The notes beneath the pieces were generated by a model, which had not been told where the DNA came from, made no database searches, and saw only the letters and a program-made list of their open reading frames with translations. Below, in pieces: positions 45,226 through 55,606 of a stretch of DNA of 64,000 bases; the first letter of the stretch is position 1, and each line of letters opens with the position of its first letter. Origin of the DNA: Saturnia japonica (Eukaryota > Arthropoda > Insecta > Lepidoptera > Saturniidae); assembly GCA_033032175.1 (NCBI GenBank), contig CM065332.1, positions 3,519,501-3,583,500 on the forward strand, in the 5' to 3' direction. A program made the position numbers and the translations under genes.

Positions 45226-46525
45226 ATGAATACGTTAGCGCTGCTGTGGGAGACCGAGCAAAGGTTAAGAACAAAAGCAAAGCCATGCAATCCTCAAAAA
45301 CTGATTTGGACGGAGATGACAAAGAAGACACGAGTGGCACTAGACTACAAGCGTGGGATATCATAAACAAAGTTGTGAAGATTTCTGCGATATATGACAA
45401 CTACGATTGCCTTGTTCACCTTAAATTCGACAATAACCACCATATACCTCGGGTTATCATAAAACTCCTAAGCTTGATCATAAAGTTTTACCCTTACTTG
45501 ACCAGGATCACTATCAACCAAGGTTGCAATGCCTCAGTCATATACGATATTTGCAAATTCCTACCACTTTCCAACATAACTGACATCTGCTTAGACAACA
45601 CTTTCATATCTGAAGCAAACTACCACATACTACTTGAAGATCTTAACAATTTACGACAAATCTCTTTAGCTAGGTGCAAATTGGATGATGTAGTCGTTAA
45701 AAATATCGCTATTAAATTGGCATATCCTTTACCGGCATCAAAGACATTAAGTATATTAAATTTATCATCAAACAGAATAACGGATGAAGGTGGCAAGGTT
45801 TAGGTGATGCACTAAGATCTAATAGACAACTGAGCTATCTAAATTTAGCAGATAATGCAATCACAGATGTAGGTGCTGAAATAATACTAAACAGTTTGGA
45901 GAAGTTTCCAATGACTCGTGATGAAATCATGTTGGAAAGAACACGACACATGATTTATTTAAAAGAAAAAAATGAACTTATCAACAGAATGATAATTGAA
46001 TTGCGATCTGGTGATTTTGATAGGAGATCAACTAAAAAGAAGAGCATGCGATCAGCTTCGATGACTCCGCAAAAGAAGGGTAAAACGGAGAAGGAACCAT
46101 CTTTGAAAACGATTACAGACAATAAAAGTTTGGCAAATATAGACGCACTATTATATGACAAGGCTGTAGCAATAGCAGAAAATGCTCTAGGGGACTACAT
46201 TGACCCCTTCAGTTCTGACAATATCATTACTACAGATGATACTGTTTACTGTCTTGGAAATAACATGCTTTGCTATTTAAGCCTCGCATATAACAACGTA
46301 AGCTATATTACGTTGAAGAAGTTATTAAACGTGGTACTCTTTCAGAAAAATATTAACAGAAAACCGATTGGACTGCTGAATGTCTGCATTGAAGGCAACC
46401 AGATACCAAGCACCTGTTTGGAGTTAAAGCAGCTGGATGAAATTCTAGAAATCGGTTTGATGACGCAATGTAAAAGTCTTGCAGCGCTTGCGAAAAAAAA
46501 ACCTGCTTCTAAAAGTGGAAAGTAA
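45226..46525 (+). CDS. Lrrc71: Lrrc71-like leucine-rich-repeat protein, exon 2 (one frameshift)
   Basis: This large terminal exon follows acceptor TTTTCAG and ends at TAA 46523-46525; with exon 1 the product would be about 477 residues (human LRRC71 is about 560). After a charged N-terminal stretch come ribonuclease-inhibitor-type LRR units at roughly residues 136, 162, 187, 219 (LSILNLSSNRITDEG) and about 245 (LSYLNLADNAITDVG). A charged, Lys/Ser-rich linker containing RDEIMLERTR follows, then a C-terminal LRR pair (LCYLSLAYNNVSYITLKKLL and GLLNVCIEGNQIP). This order, LRR block, ERR-like helix, basic linker, terminal LRR, matches LRRC71 as I know it, a protein associated with motile cilia or sperm in animals. 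The reading frame slips by one base near 45797: frame one hits TAG at 45801-45803 while homology continues at once in the next frame. The short distance and uninterrupted homology suggest a 1-base loss or an assembly error rather than an intron. The rest of the exon is clean, so the gene is probably functional or only recently broken. Confidence 0.7.
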
Positions 46526-47184
46526 TTGACCTAATTAATGATTTATTTCATTGAGAGTTTATATTCCATTTGGAATCGTTCATTAGGTGATTACTGATTA
46601 ATATAAGAAAATATTGGCAGACTTCGGTTTACCAGTTGTGAAGTAATTAAAACATTAATGCCTCAAGGTTATAGTCAGAAACTCACAAAACCAAATAATC
46701 GCCCTATAATCTGAATAATTCGGAAAACTTCAAAGAATTGTTGTGTTTTTACGAGATGGAAAATCAGAAATGGTAATCAAGCCTCCCATAGAAATATCCG
46801 AGAACGCACATGTGCATTCACGACAATGAGGACTGACGCACTTGCGTTTTTAACTCTCAAGTTCACACAAAAAAATCACCGTTAAAACCCCGCGATTAAG
46901 TACACTTGTGTTTAACTGTATTTATGCGTCACATTTTGCTACTAGAAAACGCACGTAATAATCACAGGTGTGTGCTAGGCCTAAACCTTAGGGTAAAATA
47001 AAAATCTTATATAACGTGGTCATGTTAAACACAACTATTCAATCTAAATGTTACAACGAAAACTTGGTTCTCCATAACTTTATTATTTATAATTTTAGAT
47101 GTAATTTGATTTGAATATTAATTATATATTATCTTTAACTTATTTTTAAATTAATATTAATAAAAATATACAATAAATAATTTA
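46526..47184 (+). other. Downstream region of the Lrrc71-like gene
   Basis: No AATAAA in the first 500 bases; the first candidate polyadenylation signals are in the AT-rich block near 47150-47180 (ACAATAAATAA). The 3' end of the transcript cannot be placed. Confidence 0.4.
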
Positions 47185-47530
47185 TTTTAATTTTTAACCG
47201 ATTTCAAAAAAAGACGGAGGATCTTAATTCAAATGTATTTGTGAAGTGATAACTTCTTATGGGAGGGTAAACCGCTTCGTAACGTAACGCGTTACGGCGC
47301 CACTTTGTCTGGCTTCCCTTCTCTACTCAGTGGTCTAATATTAATATTCAAGAATTGATAATCAATAAAAGATTTTATTAATAAATAACCTTTCCTCACA
47401 TTATCATATTAATATACATAAAGTTTAAGTAATAACCTAAGCTTTTCTCAAGTTAAACATTGTCAATATTAAATAGTTCAAGTTAGATTAGTTTAAGTTA
47501 TCACTTCTGTCGAGGTTCCCGAGACGCACA
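47185..47530 (+). repeat. R9 repeat, second copy, split
   Basis: It shares TAACTTCTTATGGG and ACTTCTGTCGAGGTTCCCGA with 50745-50930. In place of the tRNA-like part it has the 14-base perfect palindrome CGTAACGCGTTACG at 47283-47296 followed by GCGCC. About 150 AT-rich bases separate the two halves. Confidence 0.45.
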
Positions 47531-47720
47531 CTTTTTTTTTTAATGGATGTTCAGACAACTTCTTTGTTTATAAACCGATGTGGATGGTTCTTTTTTTTAA
47601 TACCTAGTGGTTACCTTAAGGGTGATTTCCAAAATTTGTCGGCATTGGACCTTGAACTTCGAAGACACATCAGGAAACTCCTCAAAATCATTGAAGTTTG
47701 TTTTCTTCTTGTGTTAAAAA
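47530..47720 (+). repeat. R11 repeat copy
   Basis: ACTTCTTTGTTTATAAACCG, GGCATTGGACCTTGAACTTC and CTCAAAATCATTGAAGTT match the family. It follows directly after an R9 end. Confidence 0.5.
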
Positions 47721-48199
47721 TCGTTTGTATTATATGTGTATCTGAATGACTTAAGAATAGTATATAATTTAAAGGTCCTGGTTCTCCAAATTTCATCAAA
47801 TTTGTTATCTCGGAAATAAAATACTACTTAATAATATCTTAAAATTAAAAAAAAAAATACACATTTAGCACCGTAAGCGTACCTAACAGAAGAGAGACTT
47901 CTTAAAAAGGAAGACGTAGATAGTCTACGATATTTATTCATTATACAATATATACCTGTTCTCTCTTTCTCTCTACGATAATATATCTTTCTTCTCTCTC
48001 ATGTAACGAAATGTACAATTATCGAAACTACGTCAAGAAGTGTCACTTTAAATATTGATTCCTACTGGAACGTGACATAGGTTTTTGGTAGTATATTTTT
48101 CAATACTTAATTACTTCTTTACCATCTATCATTCTCAAGTTGAAGTTATGTCGTAAAGTATCTATTATTCTTCCGGCAGCAGTACTTGAGAACCAGTTC

Positions 48200-48405
48200 C
48201 TTTTTTAGAGTTTCTGCGTACAAAATTTCATTAGGATCGGTCACGCCGTTTTGAGTTAAATCCGGAGATACAAACAGACAGACAAAAAAATTTTGATGTT
48301 ATATTCGTGATCAATATCGTTCATATAATATATCTATCGGAAAAATTTGGGAAAAAAATGACATGTACAGACAGTACTACAGATTTATTAATATAGATAT
48401 CAGGG
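48200..48405. repeat. R8 repeat, longer copy
   Basis: AAATTTCATTAGGATCGGTC, then ACAAACAGACAGACAAAAAA and ACATGTACAGACAGTACTAC. The phrase about a query codon and CAGACAGACA is shared by several moth LINE/Helitron 3' regions. Confidence 0.45.
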
Positions 48406-48544
48406 ACATCATAGTGTGGGTAAAGTCGTTTATTAATAGCTATACCCCTGAGGATTACGTACATTTTTATGACGTCAAAGGGTTAACCCTTAAAAATAAC
48501 ATATTAATAAAGTAAATACATTCGAAGGATTCATCACATATAAC

Positions 48545-48790
48545 TTATTTATAACATTGGAGACTACAGAAATCAGTGGCAGGCTGGCAGCGGAATTCCG
48601 CCGCGTAAGTTGCGCGCGGGTTTGAGTAAGCGGGCGAGAGCGAGGGGGTGTGCGGGGCGCGTCGATATTCGCGCTCGGAAGCCATCTTAAAATATAAGAG
48701 CCCCCCGCGCACGCTCGCCTCCTTAGATGCTCGCTTTTTCAAACTCCGACGGTACGCCGCTCGGTACGGGGCTTTCAACATTTGGTTCAC
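48545..48790. repeat. GC-rich head, related to 51730-51892
   Basis: CCCCCGCGCACGC, CTTAGATGCTCGCTTTTT and TTTCAACATTTGGTTCA parallel ACCCCCCACCCGC, CTTAGACGTTGGCTTTTT and TTGCAACATTCGGTTCA in the second segment. It is probably the 5' part of the R5 family rather than a CpG-island promoter. Confidence 0.45.
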
Positions 48791-48839
48791 TTTTTAAATA
48801 TATATATATTATTATTTTTTAAATTCTTTTAAGGAGTTT

Positions 48840-49155
48840 TTGGCTGAATCTTAAATTGTCATGTAGTAGTTTTTATTTTTGTTTTACCAAAATTTGTGTT
48901 ATTTGACTCTATATTGTTTAATACATGTGGCAATTTGCATAATAAAGTTTGGTTATTGTGCAAAGTGGATTGAAAATAATGACATGAACCACGAATTTTG
49001 AGATGCCACAAAAACTCCCTAAAAAATTTCTGACAAGGGATCCACCATTTTGCTAGAATAATGAAATCATCACAGAACACTCTATATTCACATGATAATG
49101 GCAGTAATGGTCTTCAATAAAGAGAACTAGTTGCTAATTTAGATAAAAGAAGAAG
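48840..49155 (+). repeat. R17 repeat, copy 2
   Basis: Collinear with 19985-20330, ending AGAAGAAGAG. The two copies differ by substitutions and small gaps along their length, so they are old. Confidence 0.6.
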
Positions 49156-49379
49156 AGATTCTTTTATCACACACACACGCACTAAACACTACTCAAAACA
49201 CTATCACAGTCCTAAGTAATAGTCAACCCCCTGGCCGTCCACATCTCAACTTTATTCACTTGCCTTATGAACGGTGAACGGTGAGTGGTTGCGCGCAGGA
49301 GTAGTAATGATATGCGTAGTAAGTTATTGGAATTGCGCCACCTGGGGAGTTTGTTAGTTACTAATTACCGCGAGTTTTC

Positions 49380-49542
49380 CAAAGCGTGCTTCTAACTCTC
49401 GGTCGATACCGCTTTACCGCTAGCTGCCTAGATGGCGACACATTATGTAGTACGTAGAAGCTACGTGATCTACGTCACACCCTCACCGACCACGCGATAC
49501 CAGCGCCAACGCCCGCACCGGAGTTACTAGCAAGGTCTACAG
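49380..49542 (+). other. Possible untranslated exon with a consensus 5' splice site
   Basis: A GC-richer block ends in CTACAG|GTAAGTGCAC (exon end 49542), a near-ideal donor. It contains a TACGT-rich palindromic stretch and no long open frame. It could be the first exon of a plus-strand gene whose coding part lies elsewhere. It could also be part of an LTR element, since the next 300 bases run to AATAAA and an (ATT)n tract at 49835-49860. Confidence 0.25.
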
Positions 49543-50524
49543 GTAAGTGCACGTTCTTCTAACTTATTGCCATTTTATTGCTACTTTCATGTGATCATTC
49601 GCCCGCCCGCTCACCTATGTGTATTTATCTGTAGTCTAGTTAGTATATCTTACATGCTCCCACCGTAGGAGGGCTATTTACACGCTCTTCTGTTACCCCA
49701 GTGATCGTTGGTGTCTGTGATACAGTTTCACGACTAGTACAGACGCCTACGTGTATTATTAAGAATTGTAAAAAATTATAATTGTTATCTTTAGTTTCAA
49801 TCTGTGTAAAAATTTCATAACATTATGAATTTTATAATTGAAATAAATTATTATTATTATTTTAAGTTTGTAGTAAATTTGTTTTTGTTGGCAGTAAATG
49901 AACAGTGGGTATCTATATCGGCTTTGAGACATGCTCGCGTCAACTAAATTATTTTTTAGGTTTCGATATTGATTTAAGAAACGGACAAATAAAATCTATC
50001 TATTTTTATCCGTGAAGTAAAGTGAATAATTGCAACCAACTCTAAATTATTGTACCATTTGCTGTACTATGTGTAAAATACACAACGTTTTAACTTCTGC
50101 TTATTTTTCTTCATCACTAATTTTAAAATAATTTTATTGTACAACTTGGCAACATTGGTAAATAATTATAAGATTCAGGTTGTTTATTTTGATTAACCTA
50201 CGAAAAAATAGAACACCTAAATAATGACCGACTGAAGATTCTTATCGGTTTCGTCCAATTTTGGTCAAGTCAATCTAGTTTCGGCGATAGTTTCGATTTC
50301 GGTTTAAAATCGCCAGAAACTTCTACCTCGCCGAAACTCAGTAGGTACTAGTGTACAAGTCAATTGTTGCACGATTTATCTTAAAATTAATTTGAGCACA
50401 ATTTAAGCTGTAAGGGGTATCAAATTACATCTTCAAACTCACCAGGAAATGGTACACCCTGCTGAGCAACGAACGAGGAAATAGCGATAGAGGGGTGGTA
50501 ACGCTGTTTTGCCCGACTGGGTCG

Positions 50525-50720
50525 CGACCACCATGCTTTTGGTGAAAAGTCCTTCATAGTGACTCGCTTTTGCGTGTCGCGTTTCGGACCAGCTTGTTTA
50601 TATTCAGTTAAATTAATGCAGGCCGCCACGACAGCAGCGACCGTCAATGGATTACAATCTCTCGGTGGTTGCCGTTCAATTAGGATTGTACTGTGCTTAC
50701 CATCAGGGACAGAACTATAC
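50525..50720 (+). repeat. Composite: R13 repeat followed by LINE 3' UTR fragment
   Basis: The first part (TCATAGTGACTCGCTTTTG, then GTCGCGTTTCGGACCAG) belongs to the R13 family also seen at 58160-58300 and 58885-58985. The second part (CTCTCGGTGGTTGCCG to CTTACCATCAGGGACAG) matches the LINE 3' ends. Overlapping open frames on both strands here are by-products of the repeats. Confidence 0.55.
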
Positions 50721-50744
50721 ATTTGCCGAGCTCTTTTAAAAAAA

Positions 50745-50930
50745 TTTTGAAGTAATAACTTCTTATGGGCGGGTATACCGGTCGTAAGCGTTGACTGCTA
50801 TGGCCGAAGTCCTAGGTTCGAATCCTCGCCAGCTTCCCTCTCTCTCTTTCGTTTTTTTTTCTTTTTGATTAGTTTAAGCTATGACTTCTGTCGAGCGTCC
50901 CGAGACGCACACTTTTTTTATAACGAATCT
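50745..50930 (+). repeat. R9 repeat with tRNA-like segment
   Basis: TAACTTCTTATGGGCGGGTA, then CCTAGGTTCGAATCCTCGCC (B-box-like) and, after a T-rich stretch, ACTTCTGTCGAGCGTCCCGA. The start and end both match 47185-47530. It is a tRNA-derived element by its B-box; the A-box is weak. Confidence 0.5.
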
Positions 50931-51394
50931 ATATTTTATATCTAAGTGTTGATTTTCACTAAGTTTACTTAAAGGTAATTTGTTATTCATCTTAAATTGT
51001 TATGGCTTATATAAAGATTTATTTTTATTAAAATATGCTTCATTTATTGTTTTTTATTTATTTTATTTAACTGCCTGTATGTGTATATAAAATTGTAAAA
51101 ATACACTTTTTTCAGTATACAATAGAAATTTTAACAGGCCAGTTTCGGCTTCGGTTTTGTCCGAAACTGAAACAGAGGCCGTAGACTCAGTTTCGGTTTT
51201 GGCTGAATGTCTTGTTTCGCTCAGACACTACATCTAAATTAGCGGTTTTTTTTTTTCCAATTCATATATAAATATCTTTTAAACTCTTCACATACATAAG
51301 TAGATATATTAGAAAAAAATAACACAAGTTAAAAGGTAGGTACTTTTAATAAATATAAAACACATGACATACCTACGGCAAAAAAAATTTAAAC

Positions 51395-51545
51395 AAAAAG
51401 AAAACCATCTTCAATGACTGAGGTGTACCTACGAAGTCGAAGGTCCATTGTCAATGAAATTAAAATGTGACCACACTTGAGGTATCCCCTTTCCAACAAA
51501 AAAGTAATCATCTAAATCAGTTCCTAAACAAAGAATTGAGACCAC
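51395..51545 (-). repeat. R11 repeat copy, minus strand
   Basis: The complement of the family body: GAAGTCGAAGGTCCATTG, TTGAGGTATCCCC, TAATCATCTAAATCAG. Confidence 0.5.
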
Positions 51546-51892
51546 CTCCTTTTTTTGATGTCTTTTAAAAAAAAATTACATAAAATAGTTAGGTATCTTA
51601 AAGATAACAAACTTGCCAAGTCACCACAGAGGATAAATCAATACGGCATTAACGCACACAGATACGTTCCACTCTCACCGAAGCGATGCAAAAACTATTC
51701 AAATGAAAATATAAACTCACATTTGTAGGAAGAGCACACATAGGCGGAGGCAGGTGTGTACGCGAGCGCGCGGTGGCGGCAACCCCCCACCCGCTTGCTA
51801 ACCTCCCCACCCTCATCTGCTCGGCGCGCCTTAGACGTTGGCTTTTTACATGAATATAAGCAGCCGTGCAGAAGCTTGCAACATTCGGTTCA

Positions 51893-52350
51893 TTTTTACC
51901 CGACTGCGAAAAGGAGAGTTATGTTTTTCGAGTATGTATATGTATGTCTATTTATTTGGCACGCTTGACGTCTTTTTGGATTTTAGTATACGAGGTGTCC
52001 TTATATTCGTTTTAACTTTAGGAGTGATATAGGCTATTTAATATTTAAGTACGACGCCTGGGGATCAAATAAAAAGCAAAAATGGGGGGAAAAATTGTCT
52101 AATTTTTTGCAATCTGCTTTTCTGTTTTCTAATAGGTATATATTTTTAATATTCATTATACGATATTATAAAATTAAGTCTCCCGTCGCGTCTGTCTGTC
52201 TGAACGTAATAAACACAAATACTGCCAAAACTGAGAGAGTGTTCATGAGGAAGGTTTTGGTGTATATTTGTGTACAATTCATCAAGGTCGTGTTTAAATT
52301 AATGGAATTATATGTTTTACTCTGCGACCCAAACGAAGCCGGGGCGGATT
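51893..52350 (+). repeat. R5 repeat, long copy
   Basis: It runs from ACCCGACTGCGAAAAGGAGA to CAAACGAAGCCGGGGCGGA, then TTGCTAGTA. The GCGAAGCCGGGGCGG...CTAGT end is typical of moth elements terminating in CTAG. A GC-rich head at 51730-51892 may belong to it. Overlapping short open frames look incidental. Confidence 0.55.
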
Positions 52351-52747
52351 GCTAGTATAAAGGGATAACTGGCTAACTGACATACCAACGCACAGCCCAT
52401 ACTACTAGGGCGCGGATCGTGAAAAAATGCAAACGGGTTCCTTTTGCCCAGTAGATGACCATTAAAGAAGAACTTTTGGATTCAACCACTAAGGTGGTGA
52501 AAAGGGGGATTAAAGCCTGTATAAAAATCCGTCATGTTGAAAATATGAAATTTTACATTTAGCAATTCAGTTACAAAGTAAAAGAATCGTGTTTCATAGT
52601 TATTTCAAATTTAATACCGAATGGTTTAAAAGACAGAATATGCAATAGCGACGAATGCTTTCATAATAAAAAGTTTGCTACAAGTAACGATATTGGCATT
52701 AAAAAAAAATCGGTTGTCTGTAAAGTCTGTTTACTGACGATAGTTGA

Positions 52748-53386
52748 ACGTGACAACGTCATAAGAAAATACTGATGGAATGGTATCATTTTTCAAAAGA
52801 AAATTTTAATTTTATTTGTTTGATAGATATTTTTTTATGGATATAGAGAAAGAGGTAAATGGAAATGACAATTGAATTGATCAAGTTACATTTATTTGTA
52901 CGCATAAATACAAATAGTTCTGTTAACTTATTGTTATAGTTTTGTCAATTATAGCATAACCTACAATCGCTGCACTAGCGGACCGATGCTATTTGTTTTA
53001 ATGATGAAATCACGATTATTCGACAATATATCACTGAACATATATTTAATATCGAAAGAATCATTACTTTGTCGCCGCAATTATCGTTGCTATAAACAAT
53101 TGACACCACGTTCACTTTTCACTGCACTTCCTACTTGACGAAAACATGTAACTGTATTATTGTATAGCAGCTGTCCACGCGGACGCATCGCTCACTCAAG
53201 TAGGAGAGAGACAGATGTCGAACGCTGCCGAACGCGGAGGCCGATTGTGCCTCTTTGTCACACGTTCCGCGCTCTCGCTTGCAATTCAAGCCTTAAATGG
53301 AACGCCTCAGAGCGAAGTAACGCCGCATGAGTCATGTTTTTTCGAGCGTGCAGCCAGCTCCATCGAATTGTAAGACGTTGTCACGT
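52748..53386. mobile_element. Putative DNA transposon/MITE with 13-bp perfect inverted ends
   Basis: ACGTGACAACGTC at 52748-52760 is exactly complementary to GACGTTGTCACGT at 53374-53386, with partial pairing (TA) inside. The 613 bp between holds no coding. Its right half (53160-53370) is clearly richer in GC than the left. The superfamily was not identified and no clean target duplication is visible. Confidence 0.5.
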
Positions 53387-53507
53387 CAAAAAGGACATAA
53401 AGCATATAATCGGACATAACTGAACTATGATGCGAGGGAAGCCGCGGGCAAAGCGTTCATATATTTACCATCGTTTGAGTTGTTCGGTAGTTCATTTTTT
53501 GGCTTAG

Positions 53508-53925
53508 CTTCTCTCACGTGGAATACAGAATGTCCGCGTGAATCTTGGTCAGCCGTTTGCAGCTATTTTAAAGACAAAAGTGCTTATTGTGCTTGTTCCT
53601 TAGAAGATAGACGTATACTCTCCCAAACTTTTTTGTAGGTCTTTTTAATGTCTACAATTATTTCTTATATTAATTTGCTATATCTCTTATGGTTTACTCA
53701 GCGTAAGCCATATAAGCGCCCCAATTGATTTACCGTGACCAGTTGTTTTTTATTTATGCGGAATCCCAATTATTTTTCTAAAATAAAAGTAGCCTAAGTT
53801 ACTCCCTATAAAATCAGCTATCTATCAGTGAAATTCCCTTCAAAATCTGTTCAACTGTTTCGGAGATTACCCAGAACAAAAAGACAGACAGACAAAAATG
53901 TGTTTTTTTTTTTGTTATACGCACT
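53508..53925 (-). mobile_element. Helitron-like element, minus strand, both termini lost
   Basis: The body matches the family (TCACGTGGAATACAGAATG, CCTTAGAAGATAG, TTTACTCAGCGTAAGCC, CAGACAGACAAAAATG). The CTAG end and the TCTATAC end are missing or too diverged. Confidence 0.55.
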
Positions 53926-54008
53926 TCTGTATTCTGTAGTTAGGTAACATGTGTAGATTAATTTACACAAAGGTTTAAAACCCTTTACATTTTAAATTAA
54001 ACATAGTA

Positions 54009-54478
54009 CAGTGTAAACTCTTTATAACGTTTTCCTTTATAACGATAAACTCCCTATAACGTTGAAGTAAGCCCAACTTGGTTGGTTTGCGTTAAAACCC
54101 ACATATTGAAACACTCTTTATAGCGATACGCCATTCTCGATTACGAAGAAATGTGTTCATATTTTTAGACAGTAAATATTTATTATCGGTTTTATTGTTT
54201 ATGTTATGTTATCAGGTAACAAAAGTCTTTGAAGCTCCGAAACATCGGAGGTCGGTCTAGCTTTTGTTATCCATAATTGCCTTGAACACGTGCAGTATGA
54301 CGCAATGTTTTCTCGGAAGTGATGGTCTTCGACCAAGCATACTGGGTACCTATCGTATTATCAGTCGTAAACCTACTTTGAAACTGTTAACATGGCCAGT
54401 AAACGGAAAGCGATTAGTGTTGACGAAAAAGTTTGACAGAAGAAGATATCAATAGAATACATAAAATAATACAAAACA
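54009..54478 (+). mobile_element. Pogo/Tigger-like DNA transposon, 5' part only
   Basis: It begins CAGTGTAAACTCTTTATAAC after a TA dinucleotide (54007-54008), as pogo-type elements do, with subterminal repeats of CTTTATAACG and CCCTATAACG. At 54392 an ATG opens MASKRKAISVDEKV, the expected start of a CENP-B-type DNA-binding domain, but a TGA follows at 54434. The catalytic region and the 3' end are missing, cut where the R18 repeat starts. Confidence 0.6.
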
Positions 54479-54637
54479 AGCTTGGGCTGTTACCGCGATT
54501 TTGAAAAGGTCACGAACTGACTAATTCTCTATCTGTAGAAAATTCGAGCTAAACTAATGTATACATATGTATATACATATCCCTGCCTCCTGGGAGAAAG
54601 GAATGAACATATGTATGTGTATTTAGTATTCTGGAAA
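54478..54637. repeat. R18 repeat, second copy
   Basis: Homologous to 5301-5457 (CTTGGGCTGTTACCGCGAT, CTGCCTCCTGGGAG, GTGTATTTAGT). It directly follows the truncated pogo-like element, which may mark its insertion point. The class is unknown. Confidence 0.5.
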
Positions 54638-54639
54638 CA

Positions 54640-55279
54640 TGATCGAAAATAACTATCGTAAAAAAAAGGTCCCTTACAAAATCTATGTACTTATGTGGGT
54701 TGCTACGTGATTGCAAGTGCAGTCTCACCTGTATTGCCCGAGCGGCTGCATGACTCAAGGGTTCTACACCGAGGGAACGGACCTAGGCTTGAGTTGCCGT
54801 AAGAGAGGGAGGACGTGACGGGTTTGCGGGAGCGAAATTAGCCACCCGTCCCCTGCGGAGGGAACGGTGGATTCGGGGGCGTGTGCGCGAGCACGCTTTG
54901 TTGTAGAGACGGTCGAGTAGTATTTGTTTATTTCCTCGATCTTATAAACGGGATCGGTAAAGATATTCGCGGGTGATATTCGGTTTTGGGGTTTAATTCG
55001 CGACAGCTTTCACCAACGGATTCACGTGATTCGAAACAGTGTCGAAGATCGACGATCGCGTAAGATATCTAATATACGATTCACCCAACGTACCAATGGG
55101 CTTTGTTAATTTTACGTAAGAATCGAGTTTGGAGGATTTGGAATTTGTTATTGTTGATCTTTGACGTATGTGCGAATGTGGCGGAGCTATATTATGTCAT
55201 GATAGGACGGACACATGTCTTGTATAATCCAAGATTATGTTTTAGGGACATTTTGATTAGTATCATGGGGTGCAGTCTA
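54640..55279. other. CpG-richer intergenic block
   Basis: 54720-55080 is rich in CG dinucleotides (GGACGTGACGGGTTTGCGGG, AGATCGACGATCGCG) in an otherwise AT-rich region, with no repeat relative in the window. It contains a weak tRNA-like GCCCGAGCGGC but no matching T-arm. Confidence 0.45.
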
Positions 55280-55606
55280 TGTATATTGTAAGTCATCCCT
55301 CATTTTTTGAAACGCGAAACACTGTTATTTCTTTCTAAAATCATAAATATGAATTTTCATATCCCTAAATTTAGAAATAGTGGGTTCTTCATACAATCTT
55401 TCATCCCCTATTCAACTCTTAAAGTTTTATTTTCACGACATAAGGTAAGCCAATGTGTTTCTTCAATGTCCAATTTATCTCTATACCAAAATTCATCAAA
55501 TTTGGTTTGATGGTTTCTTCGTACAAACCTTTATCGCCTATTTCAGGGCATGAAATGCAACAGACAGGACAGACAGAGTTACTTTCGCATTTATAATATT
55601 AGTATG
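55280..55606 (+). repeat. Dispersed LINE-type 3' repeat ending TTAGTATGGAT
   Basis: TATACCAAAATTCATCAAAT, ACAGACAGAGTTACTTTCGC, then ATTTATAATATTAGTATGGA. This end is among the commonest in moth genomes; I associate it with RTE-type 3' tails but cannot confirm that from this copy. Confidence 0.5.

Noticed and set aside
46526..47184. Third exon of the Lrrc71-like gene
   Set aside because: Exon 2 ends at an in-frame TAA with the expected C-terminal LRR complete; no further coding or acceptor is seen.
54733..54790. tRNA-Leu-like words (GCCCGAGCGG, GACTCAAGG)
   Set aside because: There is no T-arm with TTCGAATCC and no foldable acceptor stem at the right distance.
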